A DNA stretch of 64,000 nucleotides from Cellulomonas sp. 73-145 (GTDB lineage Bacteria; Actinomycetota; Actinomycetes; Actinomycetales; Cellulomonadaceae): assembly GCA_001898185.1 (NCBI GenBank), contig MKTI01000005.1, positions 186,001-250,000 of the forward strand, read 5' to 3'. Of the stretch, positions 7,783-16,540 are shown in pieces. The translations under genes were made by a program, and so were the position numbers. The stretch's first letter is position 1. The number at the start of each line of letters is the position of its first letter. The notes beneath the pieces were generated by a model. That model made no database searches and had not been told where the DNA came from. It saw nothing but the letters and a program-made list of their open reading frames with translations.

Positions 7783-8961
7783 CTAGTTGCCGCCCTCGGC
7801 GAGGGTGACGGTGATCGGCTTGAAGCTCGAGCCGGTCACGTCGACCCCCTCGGCCTTGAGCTCGTCGAGCGCCTTGGTGACGTAGTCGTTGGTGTACGCG
7901 TCGGCGTCCGGCTTCTTGGTGATGACGGTGGCGCCCTGGTCGTTCTTGGTGCCCAGCGCGATGGCGACGGTCTGGTCCCAGGCCTTCTGGTCGATCATCC
8001 CGGCGCCGTCGGGCGACGGCCAGATCAGCTTGTTCACCTCGTTGGTCTGCCACAGCTGGTGGCTCTGACCGAGCTTGGAGCCCGCGGCCACGACGATGTC
8101 CCGCGCGGCCTCCGGGTTGTCCCGGACGTACGCCCAGCCCTTGATGCTGGCCTTGATGAACTTCACGGTCGTGTCCTGGTACGCCTTGTCCGACTTGAGC
8201 TTGTCGGTGTTGGCCCAGATCGCGTCCTGCAGCATGGCGGTGCCCTCGGTGTTCCAGTCGACGACGTTGAAGTCGTCGGCCGTGTACTGCTTGCCGGTGG
8301 CCGGGTTCTTCGCCTCGAGCAGCTGGGCGTACTCGTTGTAGACCATCGCCTGGGCCGCGTCGATGTCACCGGCGAGGAAGGCGTTCATGTCGAACTGCTG
8401 CTGCACCAGCGTGACGTCCTTCGCCGGGTCGAGGCCGGCCTTGGTCATGCCGGCGAACAGCTCGAACTCGTTGCCGAACCCCCAGTTGCCCACCTTCTTG
8501 CCCTTGAGGGCCGCCGCGGTGGTGATGTTCTTGTCCTTGAACGAGACCTGCAGCGTGCCGGAGCGCTGGAAGATCTGCGCCACGTCGGTGATCCCGGCAC
8601 CCTGCTCGCGCGAGGCGAGCGCCTTGGGCACCCACGCCAGCGCGTAGTCCACCGACCCGTTGGCCAGCTGGGTCTGCGGCACGATGTCGGTGCCGCCCTC
8701 GACGATCTGTACGTCGAGACCCTCGTCCTTGTAGTAGCCCTGCTTCAGCGCCGCGTAGTAGCCGGCGAACTGGGCCTGCGTGAACCACTGCAGCTGCAGC
8801 TTGACCGGCGTGAGCGCGCCGGAGCCGCCCGTCCCGGACGCGGAGGCTGCCGGTGCGGCGGCCGAGCCGCTGCTGCTGCAGCCGGTCAGCGCGAGCGCTG
8901 CGGCGGTCGCGGCGACGGTCAGGCCCCACGCGGTGCGCCTGGTGAGTCTCATCTGGCTCAT
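7783..8961 (-). CDS. ABC transporter substrate-binding lipoprotein, NMT1/THI5-like
   Basis: A 392-residue secreted lipoprotein. A signal peptide ends in the lipobox LTGC with Cys28 as the lipid anchor, followed by a Ser/Ala/Gly linker. The mature part has the NMT1/THI5 hallmarks, for example QLQWFTQAQFAGYYAALKQGYY and GYYKDEGLDVQIVEGG. The family binds pyrimidine-like or other small heterocyclic or organosulfur ligands. Because it is the last gene of an operon with dihydropyrimidinase, the ligand is probably a pyrimidine, dihydropyrimidine or hydantoin. The start at 8961 is preferred over 8952 because AGGAAAGGG lies directly upstream. Confidence 0.87.
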   Translation of the reverse strand: MSQMRLTRRTAWGLTVAATAAALALTGCSSSGSAAAPAASASGTGGSGALTPVKLQLQWFTQAQFAGYYAALKQGYYKDEGLDVQIVEGGTDIVPQTQLANGSVDYALAWVPKALASREQGAGITDVAQIFQRSGTLQVSFKDKNITTAAALKGKKVGNWGFGNEFELFAGMTKAGLDPAKDVTLVQQQFDMNAFLAGDIDAAQAMVYNEYAQLLEAKNPATGKQYTADDFNVVDWNTEGTAMLQDAIWANTDKLKSDKAYQDTTVKFIKASIKGWAYVRDNPEAARDIVVAAGSKLGQSHQLWQTNEVNKLIWPSPDGAGMIDQKAWDQTVAIALGTKNDQGATVITKKPDADAYTNDYVTKALDELKAEGVDVTGSSFKPITVTLAEGGN

Positions 8962-9052
8962 CCCTTTCCTCGGTGCGGGGTGCGGCTCGCGGAGGGGCGA
9001 GACGCCGGGTCGGCCGGCCTGGCGCCGATGGCAGGCGGGACGGGTGGTGGGT

Positions 9053-9817
9053 TCAGGGGGCTCCCTGACGGCGGGCGACGGCCTGCTCGGCCGCGAGCGT
9101 GACCAGGTAGAACACGAGCCCGAGCGCGATCGCGCCGACCACGAAGGCCCAGGCCCGGGCATAGGCCGAGCTGGACGCCGCGGCGGTGATCCGCGAGCCG
9201 AGGCCGTTCTGCAGCCCGCCGAAGTACTCCGCGACGATCGCGGCGATCACCCCGGTGGACGAGGCGATGCGCAGGCCGGTGAACAGGTACGGCAGCGCAC
9301 CGGGGACCGTGACGGTCCTGGCGAGCTGGCCCGGCGTGGCGGCGTAGGCCCGCAGCAGGTCGCGGTGCACGGGCAGCACCTGGCGCAGCCCGCGCAGGGT
9401 GTTGACGAACACCGGGGCGAACACGACGACGGCGACGATCAGTCGCCGTGGGGTCGTGGTGGTGGTGCCGAACATCGTGTTCAGCGCCGGTGCCAGGGCG
9501 ACGATCGGCATCACGGCCAGCGCCGCGGCAGTCGGCGACATCAGGGCGTCCACCACCCGGCTGCGGGCGGCGAGGAGCGCGGCGCCGACCGCCGCGAGGG
9601 CCCCGAGCAGCAGCCCGACCAGCACGTTGGTGCCCGTCGCCAGCGCGGAGCGCCACACCAGCGGCCACACCGTCACCAGCTGCGTCCAGATCGCGGTCGG
9701 TGCCGGCAGCAGGTAGGGCTTGACGCCGCTGACCTGGACGAACAGCTGCCAGCCCAGCAGCGCCAGCGCACCGAGCACGACGGGCGCGAGCCACCGGCGG
9801 ACCGCGGCGGCCGTCAT
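9053..9817 (-). CDS. ABC transporter permease (BPD_transp_1, SsuC/TauC-like)
   Basis: A 254-residue integral membrane permease with about six transmembrane helices. The cytoplasmic coupling segment DLLRAYAATPGQLARTVTVPGALPYLFTGLRIA corresponds to the EAA loop that contacts the ATPase. Permeases of this type accompany NMT1/THI5-like binding proteins. Its ATG overlaps the stop of the ATPase gene (ATGA at 9814-9817). It is one of two different permeases in this operon, so the channel is probably a heterodimer with the product of 10662-11546. Confidence 0.87.
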   Translation of the reverse strand: MTAAAVRRWLAPVVLGALALLGWQLFVQVSGVKPYLLPAPTAIWTQLVTVWPLVWRSALATGTNVLVGLLLGALAAVGAALLAARSRVVDALMSPTAAALAVMPIVALAPALNTMFGTTTTTPRRLIVAVVVFAPVFVNTLRGLRQVLPVHRDLLRAYAATPGQLARTVTVPGALPYLFTGLRIASSTGVIAAIVAEYFGGLQNGLGSRITAAASSSAYARAWAFVVGAIALGLVFYLVTLAAEQAVARRQGAP

Positions 9818-10665
9818 CGCAGGTCCACGCCGCGCGCCGCGGTCGCGCCACCGTGCAGCGCCTCGCGCACCGCGGTGACGTCGGCGAAGAACGCGCTGTC
9901 CTCGCGGGTGCCGTCCGTGCGGCTGGCCGTCGCGGCCAGGGAGATCGGCACCACCTGGCTGATCCGGCCCGGTCGGGCGCTCATCACCACCACGCGGTGG
10001 GACAGGAACACCGCCTCGGGGATCGAGTGCGTGACGAACAGCACCGCCGCGCCGCTCTCCGCGCAGATGCGCACCAGCTCGGTCTGCATCCGTTCGCGGG
10101 TCATCTCGTCGAGCGCCCCGAAGGGCTCGTCCATCAGCAGCAGGCTCGGTCGCTCCGCCAGCGAGCGGGCGATCGCCACGCGCTGCTGCATGCCGCCCGA
10201 CAGCTGGCCCGGCAGGTGGCCGGCGAAGTCCCCCAGCCCCACCATCTCGAGCAGCTCGGTCGCCCGCGCGGCTCGCTGCCGGCGTCCGACGCCGTGCAGC
10301 TCCAACGGCAGCTCGACGTTGGCCCGGACGGTGCGCCACGGCAGCAGCCCCGCCTGCTGGAACGCGATGCCGTAGTCCTGCCCCTCCCGGGCCACGCGCG
10401 GCGGCTTGCCGAACACGGTCAGCTCGCCGGACGTCGGCTCGTCCAGGTCGGCGACCAGGCGCAGCAACGTGGACTTGCCGCACCCGGACGGTCCGATCAG
10501 GGAGACGAACTCCCCCGCGGCGACCGTCAGGTCGACGCCCTCGAGCGCGACCACCTCGCCGCTGCGGGTGCGGAACGTCTTGCCGACGCCGCGGGCGACC
10601 ACCGCGGCGGCGGGATGCGTGGTGACCGGCGCAACCGGCGCCGGGGTGGGGGTGGGGACGGTCAC
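9814..10665 (-). CDS. ABC transporter ATP-binding protein (nitrate/taurine/pyrimidine-type)
   Basis: A 283-residue nucleotide-binding subunit. It has Walker A GPSGCGKST (58-66), the Q-loop in AFQQAGLLPW, signature LSGGMQQR, Walker B LLLMDEP, the D-loop GALD and the H-loop histidine in VTHSIPEA. The short SIPEA switch is typical of the SsuB/TauB/NrtD group. A proline/threonine-rich N-terminus of about 20 residues precedes the fold. The start is the GTG at 10663-10665, whose bases overlap the stop of the upstream permease (GTGA). It powers import through the two flanking permeases. Confidence 0.9.
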   Translation of the reverse strand: MTVPTPTPAPVAPVTTHPAAAVVARGVGKTFRTRSGEVVALEGVDLTVAAGEFVSLIGPSGCGKSTLLRLVADLDEPTSGELTVFGKPPRVAREGQDYGIAFQQAGLLPWRTVRANVELPLELHGVGRRQRAARATELLEMVGLGDFAGHLPGQLSGGMQQRVAIARSLAERPSLLLMDEPFGALDEMTRERMQTELVRICAESGAAVLFVTHSIPEAVFLSHRVVVMSARPGRISQVVPISLAATASRTDGTREDSAFFADVTAVREALHGGATAARGVDLR

Positions 10666-11546
10666 GAGGACACCTCCGCGTAGCGGTAGCGGCGCAGCAG
10701 CAGCCCGACGAGGCCGACGAGCCCGGCGGCGACCAGGCCGAGGGCGGCGGCGGCCACGATCGCCGCCCACGGCTTGCCCGGGTCGCCGCTGGCGGACTGC
10801 GCGTACGAGATGATCAGCCGCCCGATGCCCCCGGGGGCCCCGGTGGACACCTCGGCGACGATGGCGCCCACCACGGCCGTGGCGGCGCCGAGCCGCAGCG
10901 CGGGCACCACGTACGGCACGCTGGCCGGCAGCCGCAGCGAGACGAGCGTGCGCCACCACCCGGCGGCCTGGGCGCGGAACAGGTCGGTCTGCGCCGGCGT
11001 CGGGGACTGCAGCCCCCGCAGCGCGCCGACGGCCACCGGGAAGAACGCCAGGTAGGACGCGATCGCGGCCACCGACATCCACCGCTGCCACTCGAACGCG
11101 CCGAGGTGGATCCGCCCGCCCCAGCCGACCACCAGCGGGGCCAGCGCGATCAGCGGGACGGTCTGGCTGAGCACCACCCACGGGAGCACCGCGGCCTCGG
11201 CGAGCCGGCGCCGGGCCATCAGCACGGCCAGGGCCATCCCGGCGACCACCCCCACCAACCAGCCCGCGAGCGCCACCCGCAACGTGAACCAGCCGGCCTT
11301 GCCCATCGCGACGAGGACGGAGTCGGCGCCGCGCGCCGACGTCTCCGACCGACCCATCCGGGCGACCACGTCCCACACGTGCGGCATCGCGTGGTCGTCG
11401 GTGCGGGGCAGCACGCTGGCGCCGAGCACGTGCACGCCCGCAGCGGGGACCACGGCCTTGACCAGCTCCCAGACCAGGCAGAACAGCAGCAGGGCGGCGA
11501 TCCCGTAGGCGGTCGCGCGCAGGGCGCGGTACCGGCCGCCCGTCAT
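10662..11546 (-). CDS. ABC transporter permease, second subunit
   Basis: A 294-residue permease with about seven hydrophobic segments. Its EAA-like loop is TDLFRAQAAGWWRTLVSLRLPASVPYVVPALRLG. It is longer than the other permease because of an extra N-terminal helix and a periplasmic insert of about 60 residues (around HVLGASVLPRTDDHAMPHVWDVVARM). It is translationally coupled at both ends: its ATG overlaps the LLM oxidoreductase stop and its stop overlaps the ATPase GTG. Two unlike permeases in one NMT1/THI5 cassette suggest a heterodimeric channel. Confidence 0.87.
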   Translation of the reverse strand: MTGGRYRALRATAYGIAALLLFCLVWELVKAVVPAAGVHVLGASVLPRTDDHAMPHVWDVVARMGRSETSARGADSVLVAMGKAGWFTLRVALAGWLVGVVAGMALAVLMARRRLAEAAVLPWVVLSQTVPLIALAPLVVGWGGRIHLGAFEWQRWMSVAAIASYLAFFPVAVGALRGLQSPTPAQTDLFRAQAAGWWRTLVSLRLPASVPYVVPALRLGAATAVVGAIVAEVSTGAPGGIGRLIISYAQSASGDPGKPWAAIVAAAALGLVAAGLVGLVGLLLRRYRYAEVSS

Positions 11547-12574
11547 GCCGTCGCCACCACGGGCTCGGCGAGAGCCGGGATCACCCGCTCGCCGTACAGG
11601 CGCATCGTCTCCTCCTTGTTGTCGTGCTGGAGGTAGAGCGCGTACTGCGTACAGCCCAGGGACTCGAGCACCCGCAGCTTCTCCACGTGCTCGTACGGGG
11701 AGCCGAGCAGGCAGAAGCGCTCGACGATCTCGTCCGGCACGAAGGTCGTGTGGGTGTTCCCCGCGCGGCCGTGCTGGTTGTAGTCGTAGCCCTCGCGGTC
11801 GCGGATGTAGTCGGTCAAGGCCTTCGGCACCGCGGAGTCCGTCCCGTACCGCCGGACGATCTCCGCGACGTGGTTGCCGACCATCCCGCCGAACCAGCGG
11901 CACTGCTCGCGCATGTGCGCCCGCTCGGCGGGCGACTGCCCGTCGCCGACGTAGGCGGGCGCGGCGACGCAGAACTGCACCTCGTCGGGATCGCGTCCGG
12001 CCGCCTCGGCCGAGTCGCGGACCGCCTTGATCATCCAGGTGGCGATGTCCGGGTCCGCCAGCTGCAGGATGAACGCGTCGCCCACCTCGCCGGTGAGCTT
12101 GAGGGCCTGCGGGCCGTAGGCGGCGACCCACACCTCGAGCTCCGAGCGCGTCGCCCACGGGAACCGGACCGTGCGGTCGTTCAGGTGCGCCGCTCGACCG
12201 TTCCCCAGCTCACGGATCACCTGCACCGCCTCGCGCAGCGTCGCGAGGTTGGACGGCCTGCCGTTCAGCGTCCGCACGGCCGAGTCGCCGCGCCCGATGC
12301 CGCACACCGTGCGGTTGCCGTACATCTCGTTCAGGGTGGCGAACAGGGACGCGATCACCGTCCAGTCCCGCGTCGCGGGGTTGGTGACCATCGGGCCGAC
12401 CTTGACCGTGTGCGTCGCCGCGAGGATCGCGGAGTAGATGACGAACGGCTCCTGCCACAGCAGGTGCGAGTCGAACGTCCACACGTAGTCGAAGCCCTGG
12501 GTCTCGGCCTGGCGGGCCAGGTCGACGGTCCGCCAGGCGGGCGGGTTGGTCTGCAGGACGACGCCGAAGTCCAT
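11543..12574 (-). CDS. LLM class flavin/F420-dependent oxidoreductase (CPS_4043-like clade)
   Basis: A 343-residue luciferase-like TIM-barrel enzyme starting MDFGVVLQTNPPAW. The segments WTFDSHLLWQEPF, VKVGPMVTNPATRDWTV and GIGRGDSA follow the bacterial luciferase-like pattern for FMN or F420 binding. I recognise it as the clade annotated as TIGR03842 (F420-dependent, CPS_4043 family), whose members usually lie beside dihydropyrimidinase and beta-ureidopropionase genes, as here. No dihydropyrimidine dehydrogenase is in the cluster, so this enzyme may carry out the redox step on the ring. That role, and the choice of F420 over FMN, is inference. F420 side-chain genes sit about 7 kb away. It overlaps the permease by 4 bases. 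Confidence 0.83.
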   Translation of the reverse strand: MDFGVVLQTNPPAWRTVDLARQAETQGFDYVWTFDSHLLWQEPFVIYSAILAATHTVKVGPMVTNPATRDWTVIASLFATLNEMYGNRTVCGIGRGDSAVRTLNGRPSNLATLREAVQVIRELGNGRAAHLNDRTVRFPWATRSELEVWVAAYGPQALKLTGEVGDAFILQLADPDIATWMIKAVRDSAEAAGRDPDEVQFCVAAPAYVGDGQSPAERAHMREQCRWFGGMVGNHVAEIVRRYGTDSAVPKALTDYIRDREGYDYNQHGRAGNTHTTFVPDEIVERFCLLGSPYEHVEKLRVLESLGCTQYALYLQHDNKEETMRLYGERVIPALAEPVVATA

Positions 12575-12581
12575 GTGCGCC

Positions 12582-14003
12582 TCAGACCAGGTACTGCGAC
12601 AGGTCGCGCTTGAGGAACTTCCCGTGACCGGCGGTGCCCAGGAACTGCCCGTCGTCCACGATCACCGACCCGCGGGAGATCACGGTGTCGACGTGCCCGT
12701 CGATCTCGTAGCCCTCCCAGGCCGAGTAGTCCATGTTCATGTGGTGCGTCTTGCCCACCCCGATCGACGTGTGGCCGTTCGGGTCGTAGACCACGACGTC
12801 CGCGTCGGCGCCCGGGGCGAGGACGCCCTTGCGGCCGTACAGGCCGAACATCCGCGCCGGGGTGACGGCGATCAGCTCCACCCAGCGCTCCAGGGTGATC
12901 TGCCCGGTGACGACGCCCTGGTAGAGCAGGTCGACGCGGTGCTCCACCGAGCCGATGCCGTTGGGGATCTTGGAGAAGTCGCCGATCCCCAGCTCCTTCT
13001 GCCCCTTCATGCAGAAGGGGCAGTGGTCGGTGGACACCACCTGCAGGTCGTTGGTGCGCAGCGCCTGCCACATGTGCTCCTGGTGGTGCTCCGCCTTGGA
13101 CCGCAGCGGGGTGGAGCACACCCACTTGGCCCCCTCGAAGCCGGGGGCTCCGAGCTGGTCCTCCAGGGTCAGGTACAGGTACTGCGGGCACGTCTCGCCG
13201 AACACGTTCTGCCCGTTGTCCCGGGCGGTGGCGATCTGCGCGACGGCCTGCTTGGCCGAGACGTGCACCACGTACAGCGGGGCGCCGGTGTACTGCGCCA
13301 GCATGATCGCCCGGTGCGTGGCCTCCTCCTCGGCCTGCCACGGCCGGGAGATGCCGTGGTAGTACGGGTCGGTCTTGCCCTGCGCCACCAGCTGCTGCAC
13401 CACGGTGTCGATCCACGACCCGTTCTCCGCGTGCATCATGATCAGCGCGCCGTTGTCCGCCGCCTTCTGCATCGCGCGCAGGATCTGGCCGTCGTCGGAC
13501 AGGAACACGCCCTTGTAGGCCTGGAACAGCTTGAAGCTGCTCACGCCCTCGGCCACCAGCTCGTCCATCGCGTCCAGGGACGAGTCCTGCACGTCGGACA
13601 GGATCTGGTGGAACCCGTAGTCGATCGCACAGCTCCCGGCGGCCTTCTGGTGCCACAGCGCGTACTGGTCCAGCGGGTTCTCGCCCGCGTACTGGACGAC
13701 GAAGTCGATGATGCTCGTCGTCCCGCCCCACGCGGCGGCCGTGGTGCCCGTCTCGAAGGTGTCGGAGGCGAACGTGCCGCCGAACGGCATCTCCATGTGC
13801 GTGTGCGCGTCGATCCCGCCGGGGATCACGTACTTGCCGGCGGCGTCGACGACGCGGTCCACGGAGGCCTTCAGGTCGTGGCCGAGCAGCGTGGAGCCGG
13901 GGTCGAGGATCGCGACGATCTTCTCGCCGTCGATCAGCACGTCGGCGGCGCCGCGGCCGGTGGCGTTGACCACCGTGCCGCCGGTGATGAGCGTGGTCGG
14001 CAT
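12582..14003 (-). CDS. hydA: Dihydropyrimidinase / D-hydantoinase
   Basis: A 473-residue cyclic amidohydrolase that opens dihydrouracil, dihydrothymine or 5-substituted hydantoins to N-carbamoyl amino acids. All binuclear metal-centre ligands are present: His67 and His69 in DAHTH, the carbamylated Lys158 in SSFKLF, His191 in MHAEN, His247 in VVHVS and Asp326 in STDHCPF. The length is standard for the family. It lies 25 bases downstream of the beta-ureidopropionase gene and 7 bases upstream of the LLM gene, in one operon. Preference for dihydropyrimidine over hydantoin cannot be read from sequence, but the neighbours support reductive pyrimidine breakdown. Confidence 0.92.
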   Translation of the reverse strand: MPTTLITGGTVVNATGRGAADVLIDGEKIVAILDPGSTLLGHDLKASVDRVVDAAGKYVIPGGIDAHTHMEMPFGGTFASDTFETGTTAAAWGGTTSIIDFVVQYAGENPLDQYALWHQKAAGSCAIDYGFHQILSDVQDSSLDAMDELVAEGVSSFKLFQAYKGVFLSDDGQILRAMQKAADNGALIMMHAENGSWIDTVVQQLVAQGKTDPYYHGISRPWQAEEEATHRAIMLAQYTGAPLYVVHVSAKQAVAQIATARDNGQNVFGETCPQYLYLTLEDQLGAPGFEGAKWVCSTPLRSKAEHHQEHMWQALRTNDLQVVSTDHCPFCMKGQKELGIGDFSKIPNGIGSVEHRVDLLYQGVVTGQITLERWVELIAVTPARMFGLYGRKGVLAPGADADVVVYDPNGHTSIGVGKTHHMNMDYSAWEGYEIDGHVDTVISRGSVIVDDGQFLGTAGHGKFLKRDLSQYLV

Positions 14004-14028
14004 GGGTCTCCTTCGCGGGTCGGTGCGG

Positions 14029-14877
14029 TCAGGGCGCGACGATCGGGCCGTACTGGTCCGGCCGACGGTCGCGGAAGAACTGCCAGCGCTCGCGCACCTC
14101 GCGGATCTGCTCCAGGTCCAGGTCCCGGACGATCAGCTGGTCGTCGGTGCTCGACCCGACCTCTCCGACGTAGTTCCCGTCCGGGCCCACGGCGTACGAC
14201 GAGCCGTAGAAGTTGACGGCCTCGTCCCCGTACTCGTTGTCCTCCAGGCCGACGCGGTTGTTCGCGATGACGAAGTACCCGTTGGCCACCGCCGCGGCGG
14301 GCTGCTCGAGCTCCCACAGCCGGTTCGAGACGCCGGGCGCCGTCGCGTTCGGGTTGAACACGATCTGCGCGCCGTTCAGCGCGAGCGTGCGCCAGCCCTC
14401 CGGGAAGTGCCGGTCGTAGCAGATGTTCACGCCGATCTTGCCGACCGCCGTGTCGAACACCGGCCAGCCGGTGTTCCCGGGGCGGAAGTAGAACTTCTCC
14501 CAGAACTTGGGCAGGTGCGGGATGTGGTGCTTGCGGTACTTGCCGAGCACGGTGCCGTCGGCGTCGATCACCACCGCCGTGTTGTAGAGGACGCCCGGCT
14601 GGTCCTCCTCGTAGATCGGCAGCACGATCACGATGCCCAGCTCGGCGGCCAGCGCGGCGAAGCGGTCGACGGTCGGGCCGGGGATCGTCTCGGCGTAGTC
14701 GTAGTAGGCGGTGTCCTGCGTGATGCCGAAGTACGGCCCGTAGAACAGCTCCTGGAAGCCGATCACGTGCGCACCGGCGGATGCCGCTTCGCGGGTCCAC
14801 GCCTCGTGCAGCGCGATCATCGACTCCTTGTCCCCGGTCCAGGTGGCCTGGGTGAAGGCGACGCGTACGACGGTCAT
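14029..14877 (-). CDS. Nitrilase-superfamily N-carbamoyl-beta-alanine amidohydrolase (beta-ureidopropionase)
   Basis: A 282-residue carbon-nitrogen hydrolase that would split N-carbamoyl-beta-alanine into beta-alanine, CO2 and ammonia. The Glu-Lys-Cys catalytic triad is visible: Glu43 in FQELFYGPYF, Lys116 in GKYRKHHIP and Cys153 in GVNICYDRHFPE. The sequence HLPKFWEKFYF after the lysine is characteristic of beta-ureidopropionase and related carbamoylases. It is the first gene of the minus-strand operon, immediately after the divergent regulator region. N-carbamoyl-D-amino acid or putrescine amidohydrolase activity are alternatives, but adjacency to dihydropyrimidinase favours this call. Confidence 0.88.
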   Translation of the reverse strand: MTVVRVAFTQATWTGDKESMIALHEAWTREAASAGAHVIGFQELFYGPYFGITQDTAYYDYAETIPGPTVDRFAALAAELGIVIVLPIYEEDQPGVLYNTAVVIDADGTVLGKYRKHHIPHLPKFWEKFYFRPGNTGWPVFDTAVGKIGVNICYDRHFPEGWRTLALNGAQIVFNPNATAPGVSNRLWELEQPAAAVANGYFVIANNRVGLEDNEYGDEAVNFYGSSYAVGPDGNYVGEVGSSTDDQLIVRDLDLEQIREVRERWQFFRDRRPDQYGPIVAP

Positions 14878-15092
14878 CTGCGGCTCCTCGGTGGTGCTCG
14901 GCATCGGGCGAGAAGCGGTACGTCGGGTCCGGCGGGGGCCGTCCCGGCCGCACCGCCTGGAATGTGACTGTCGAGGTTGGACATTTCTGCGGCGTTTCTC
15001 GGGATTTGCCGAGCGGGAACTTCCGGGGCGCCGCGTGTAAACAGTGGGGACCTTGGTCCGCGCCGACCGCGTCCAGCACCGACGATTCCGTG
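14878..15092. promoter_or_regulatory. Divergent control region between catabolic operon and MocR gene
   Basis: This 215-base region separates the first catabolic gene from the divergent MocR-type regulator and must hold both promoters. It contains the inverted repeat GGACCTTGGTCC (15048-15059), and another GGACCA occurs at 15095-15100 at the regulator start. MocR proteins often bind repeated half-sites, so GGACC(A/T) is a candidate recognition unit. The -10 and -35 boxes could not be assigned convincingly. Confidence 0.45.
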
Positions 15093-16511
15093 GTGGACCA
15101 GGGGGATTCGCAGCGGGACTTGCAGACGGGGCCGCGCCGCGGGCACGACGAGCACCACCTCGGGCACGGCCGGGCCGCCGCGGCACTCCTCGCGGACCTG
15201 GTCGTCGACCGCAGCCCGCGCGGCATCGCCGCGACGGTGGCGCGGATGGTGCACACGGGCGGCCTGCGCCCCGGCGACCGGCTGCCGACCGTCCGGGCCC
15301 TCGCCGCGGAGCTGGCGGTCAGCCCCGCCACCGTCGGCTCGGCGTGGCACGCGCTGTCGGTCGTCGGCCTGGTGTCGTCCCGCGGCCGGGCCGGCACCAC
15401 CGTGCTGCCCTCACCGGAGGACCGGGTACCACCGCGCTACCGCGACCTGACCGGCGGGGCGCCCGGCCGCCTCGACCTGTCCACCGGCACGCCGGACCCC
15501 GAGCTGCTGCCCGAGCTGGGCCCGGCGCTGGCGCGGGTCTCGGCCCGCATGCCCGCGGCCGAGACGGCCAGCTACGTCGCGCCGTCCCTGGTGCCCGAGC
15601 TCGAGCACCTGCTGCGCGGCACGTGGCCCTTCCCGCCGCAACGGCTGACCGTGGTCGACGGAGCGGTCGACGCGCTGGCGCGCACGCTCGACGTCACGTG
15701 CGGGTACGGCGACCGCGTGGCCGTGGAGGACCCCGGCTTCCCGCCGCTGTTCGACCTGCTCGACCAGCTGGGCCTCGAACGCGTGCCCGTCACGCTGGAC
15801 GCCCACGGCATGGTGCCGGACTCGCTCGGGGCGGCGCTGGCCGCCGGGGCGTCCGCCGTGGTGCTGCAACCGCGCGCGCACAACCCCACGGGCGTCAGCC
15901 TGACGCCGACCCGTGCGCGGGAGCTCGCAGCCGCCGTACGCGCGGCACCCCAGCCTGTCTGGGTGCTGGAGGACGACCACTCCGGCCAGATCTCCTCCGC
16001 ACGGGACGTCAGCCTGGGTGCGCTGCTGCCCGACCGGGTGGTGCACGTGCGCTCGTACTCCAAGTCGCACGGTCCGGACCTGCGCATCGCCGCCGTCGGC
16101 GGACCCGCCACCGTGCTCGACGCGCTCGTCGCCCGCCGCCTGCTCGGCCCTGGGTGGACCAGCCGCCTGCTGCAGCGCGTGCTGGCGGACCTGCTCACCG
16201 ACGGTCCCGCCGTGGACGCCGTCGAGCACGCCCGCCGGGTCTACCACGGACGCCAGCGCGCGCTCACGCAGGCGCTCGCGCACCACGGCCTGGAGCTGGT
16301 CCCCGGGGACGGCGTGAACCTGTGGGTCCCGGTGGCGGACGAGCAGCGTGCGCTCGTGCGGCTCGGTGCGGCCGGGATCCGGGTGGCCCGCGGCCGGCCG
16401 TTCGCCGCCACGGGTCAGGAGGGTGGCGGTCACCTGCGCGTGACGGTCAGCGCGCTGCGCCAGGACGTCGACGCGGTGGCACGCGCGCTGGCCCTCGCGG
16501 CGGCGCCGTGA
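15093..16511 (+). CDS. MocR-type (GntR-aminotransferase fusion) transcriptional regulator
   Basis: A fusion of a GntR winged helix (about residues 41-105, with LRPGDRLPTVRALAAELAVSPATV) to a fold-type I aminotransferase domain. The aminotransferase part keeps HNPTG (263-267), the aspartate-containing VLEDDH and the PLP lysine Lys324 in SYSKSHGPDLR, so it probably binds PLP. Members sense amino compounds or PLP and control nearby amine or amino acid genes. Placed divergently from a pathway ending in beta-alanine transamination, it is the likely specific activator or repressor of that operon. The start is uncertain: GTG codons at 15090 and 15093 are in frame, without a strong ribosome-binding site. 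Confidence 0.85.
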   Translation: MDQGDSQRDLQTGPRRGHDEHHLGHGRAAAALLADLVVDRSPRGIAATVARMVHTGGLRPGDRLPTVRALAAELAVSPATVGSAWHALSVVGLVSSRGRAGTTVLPSPEDRVPPRYRDLTGGAPGRLDLSTGTPDPELLPELGPALARVSARMPAAETASYVAPSLVPELEHLLRGTWPFPPQRLTVVDGAVDALARTLDVTCGYGDRVAVEDPGFPPLFDLLDQLGLERVPVTLDAHGMVPDSLGAALAAGASAVVLQPRAHNPTGVSLTPTRARELAAAVRAAPQPVWVLEDDHSGQISSARDVSLGALLPDRVVHVRSYSKSHGPDLRIAAVGGPATVLDALVARRLLGPGWTSRLLQRVLADLLTDGPAVDAVEHARRVYHGRQRALTQALAHHGLELVPGDGVNLWVPVADEQRALVRLGAAGIRVARGRPFAATGQEGGGHLRVTVSALRQDVDAVARALALAAAP

Positions 16512-16540
16512 CCGGCCGGTTGTGGGGCTCCGACCTGCAT

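Noticed and set aside
6406-9102. An 898-codon open frame on the plus strand opposite the aminotransferase and binding-protein genes
   Set aside because: The opposite strand encodes proteins with intact catalytic and lipobox motifs; this frame has none and crosses two gene boundaries.
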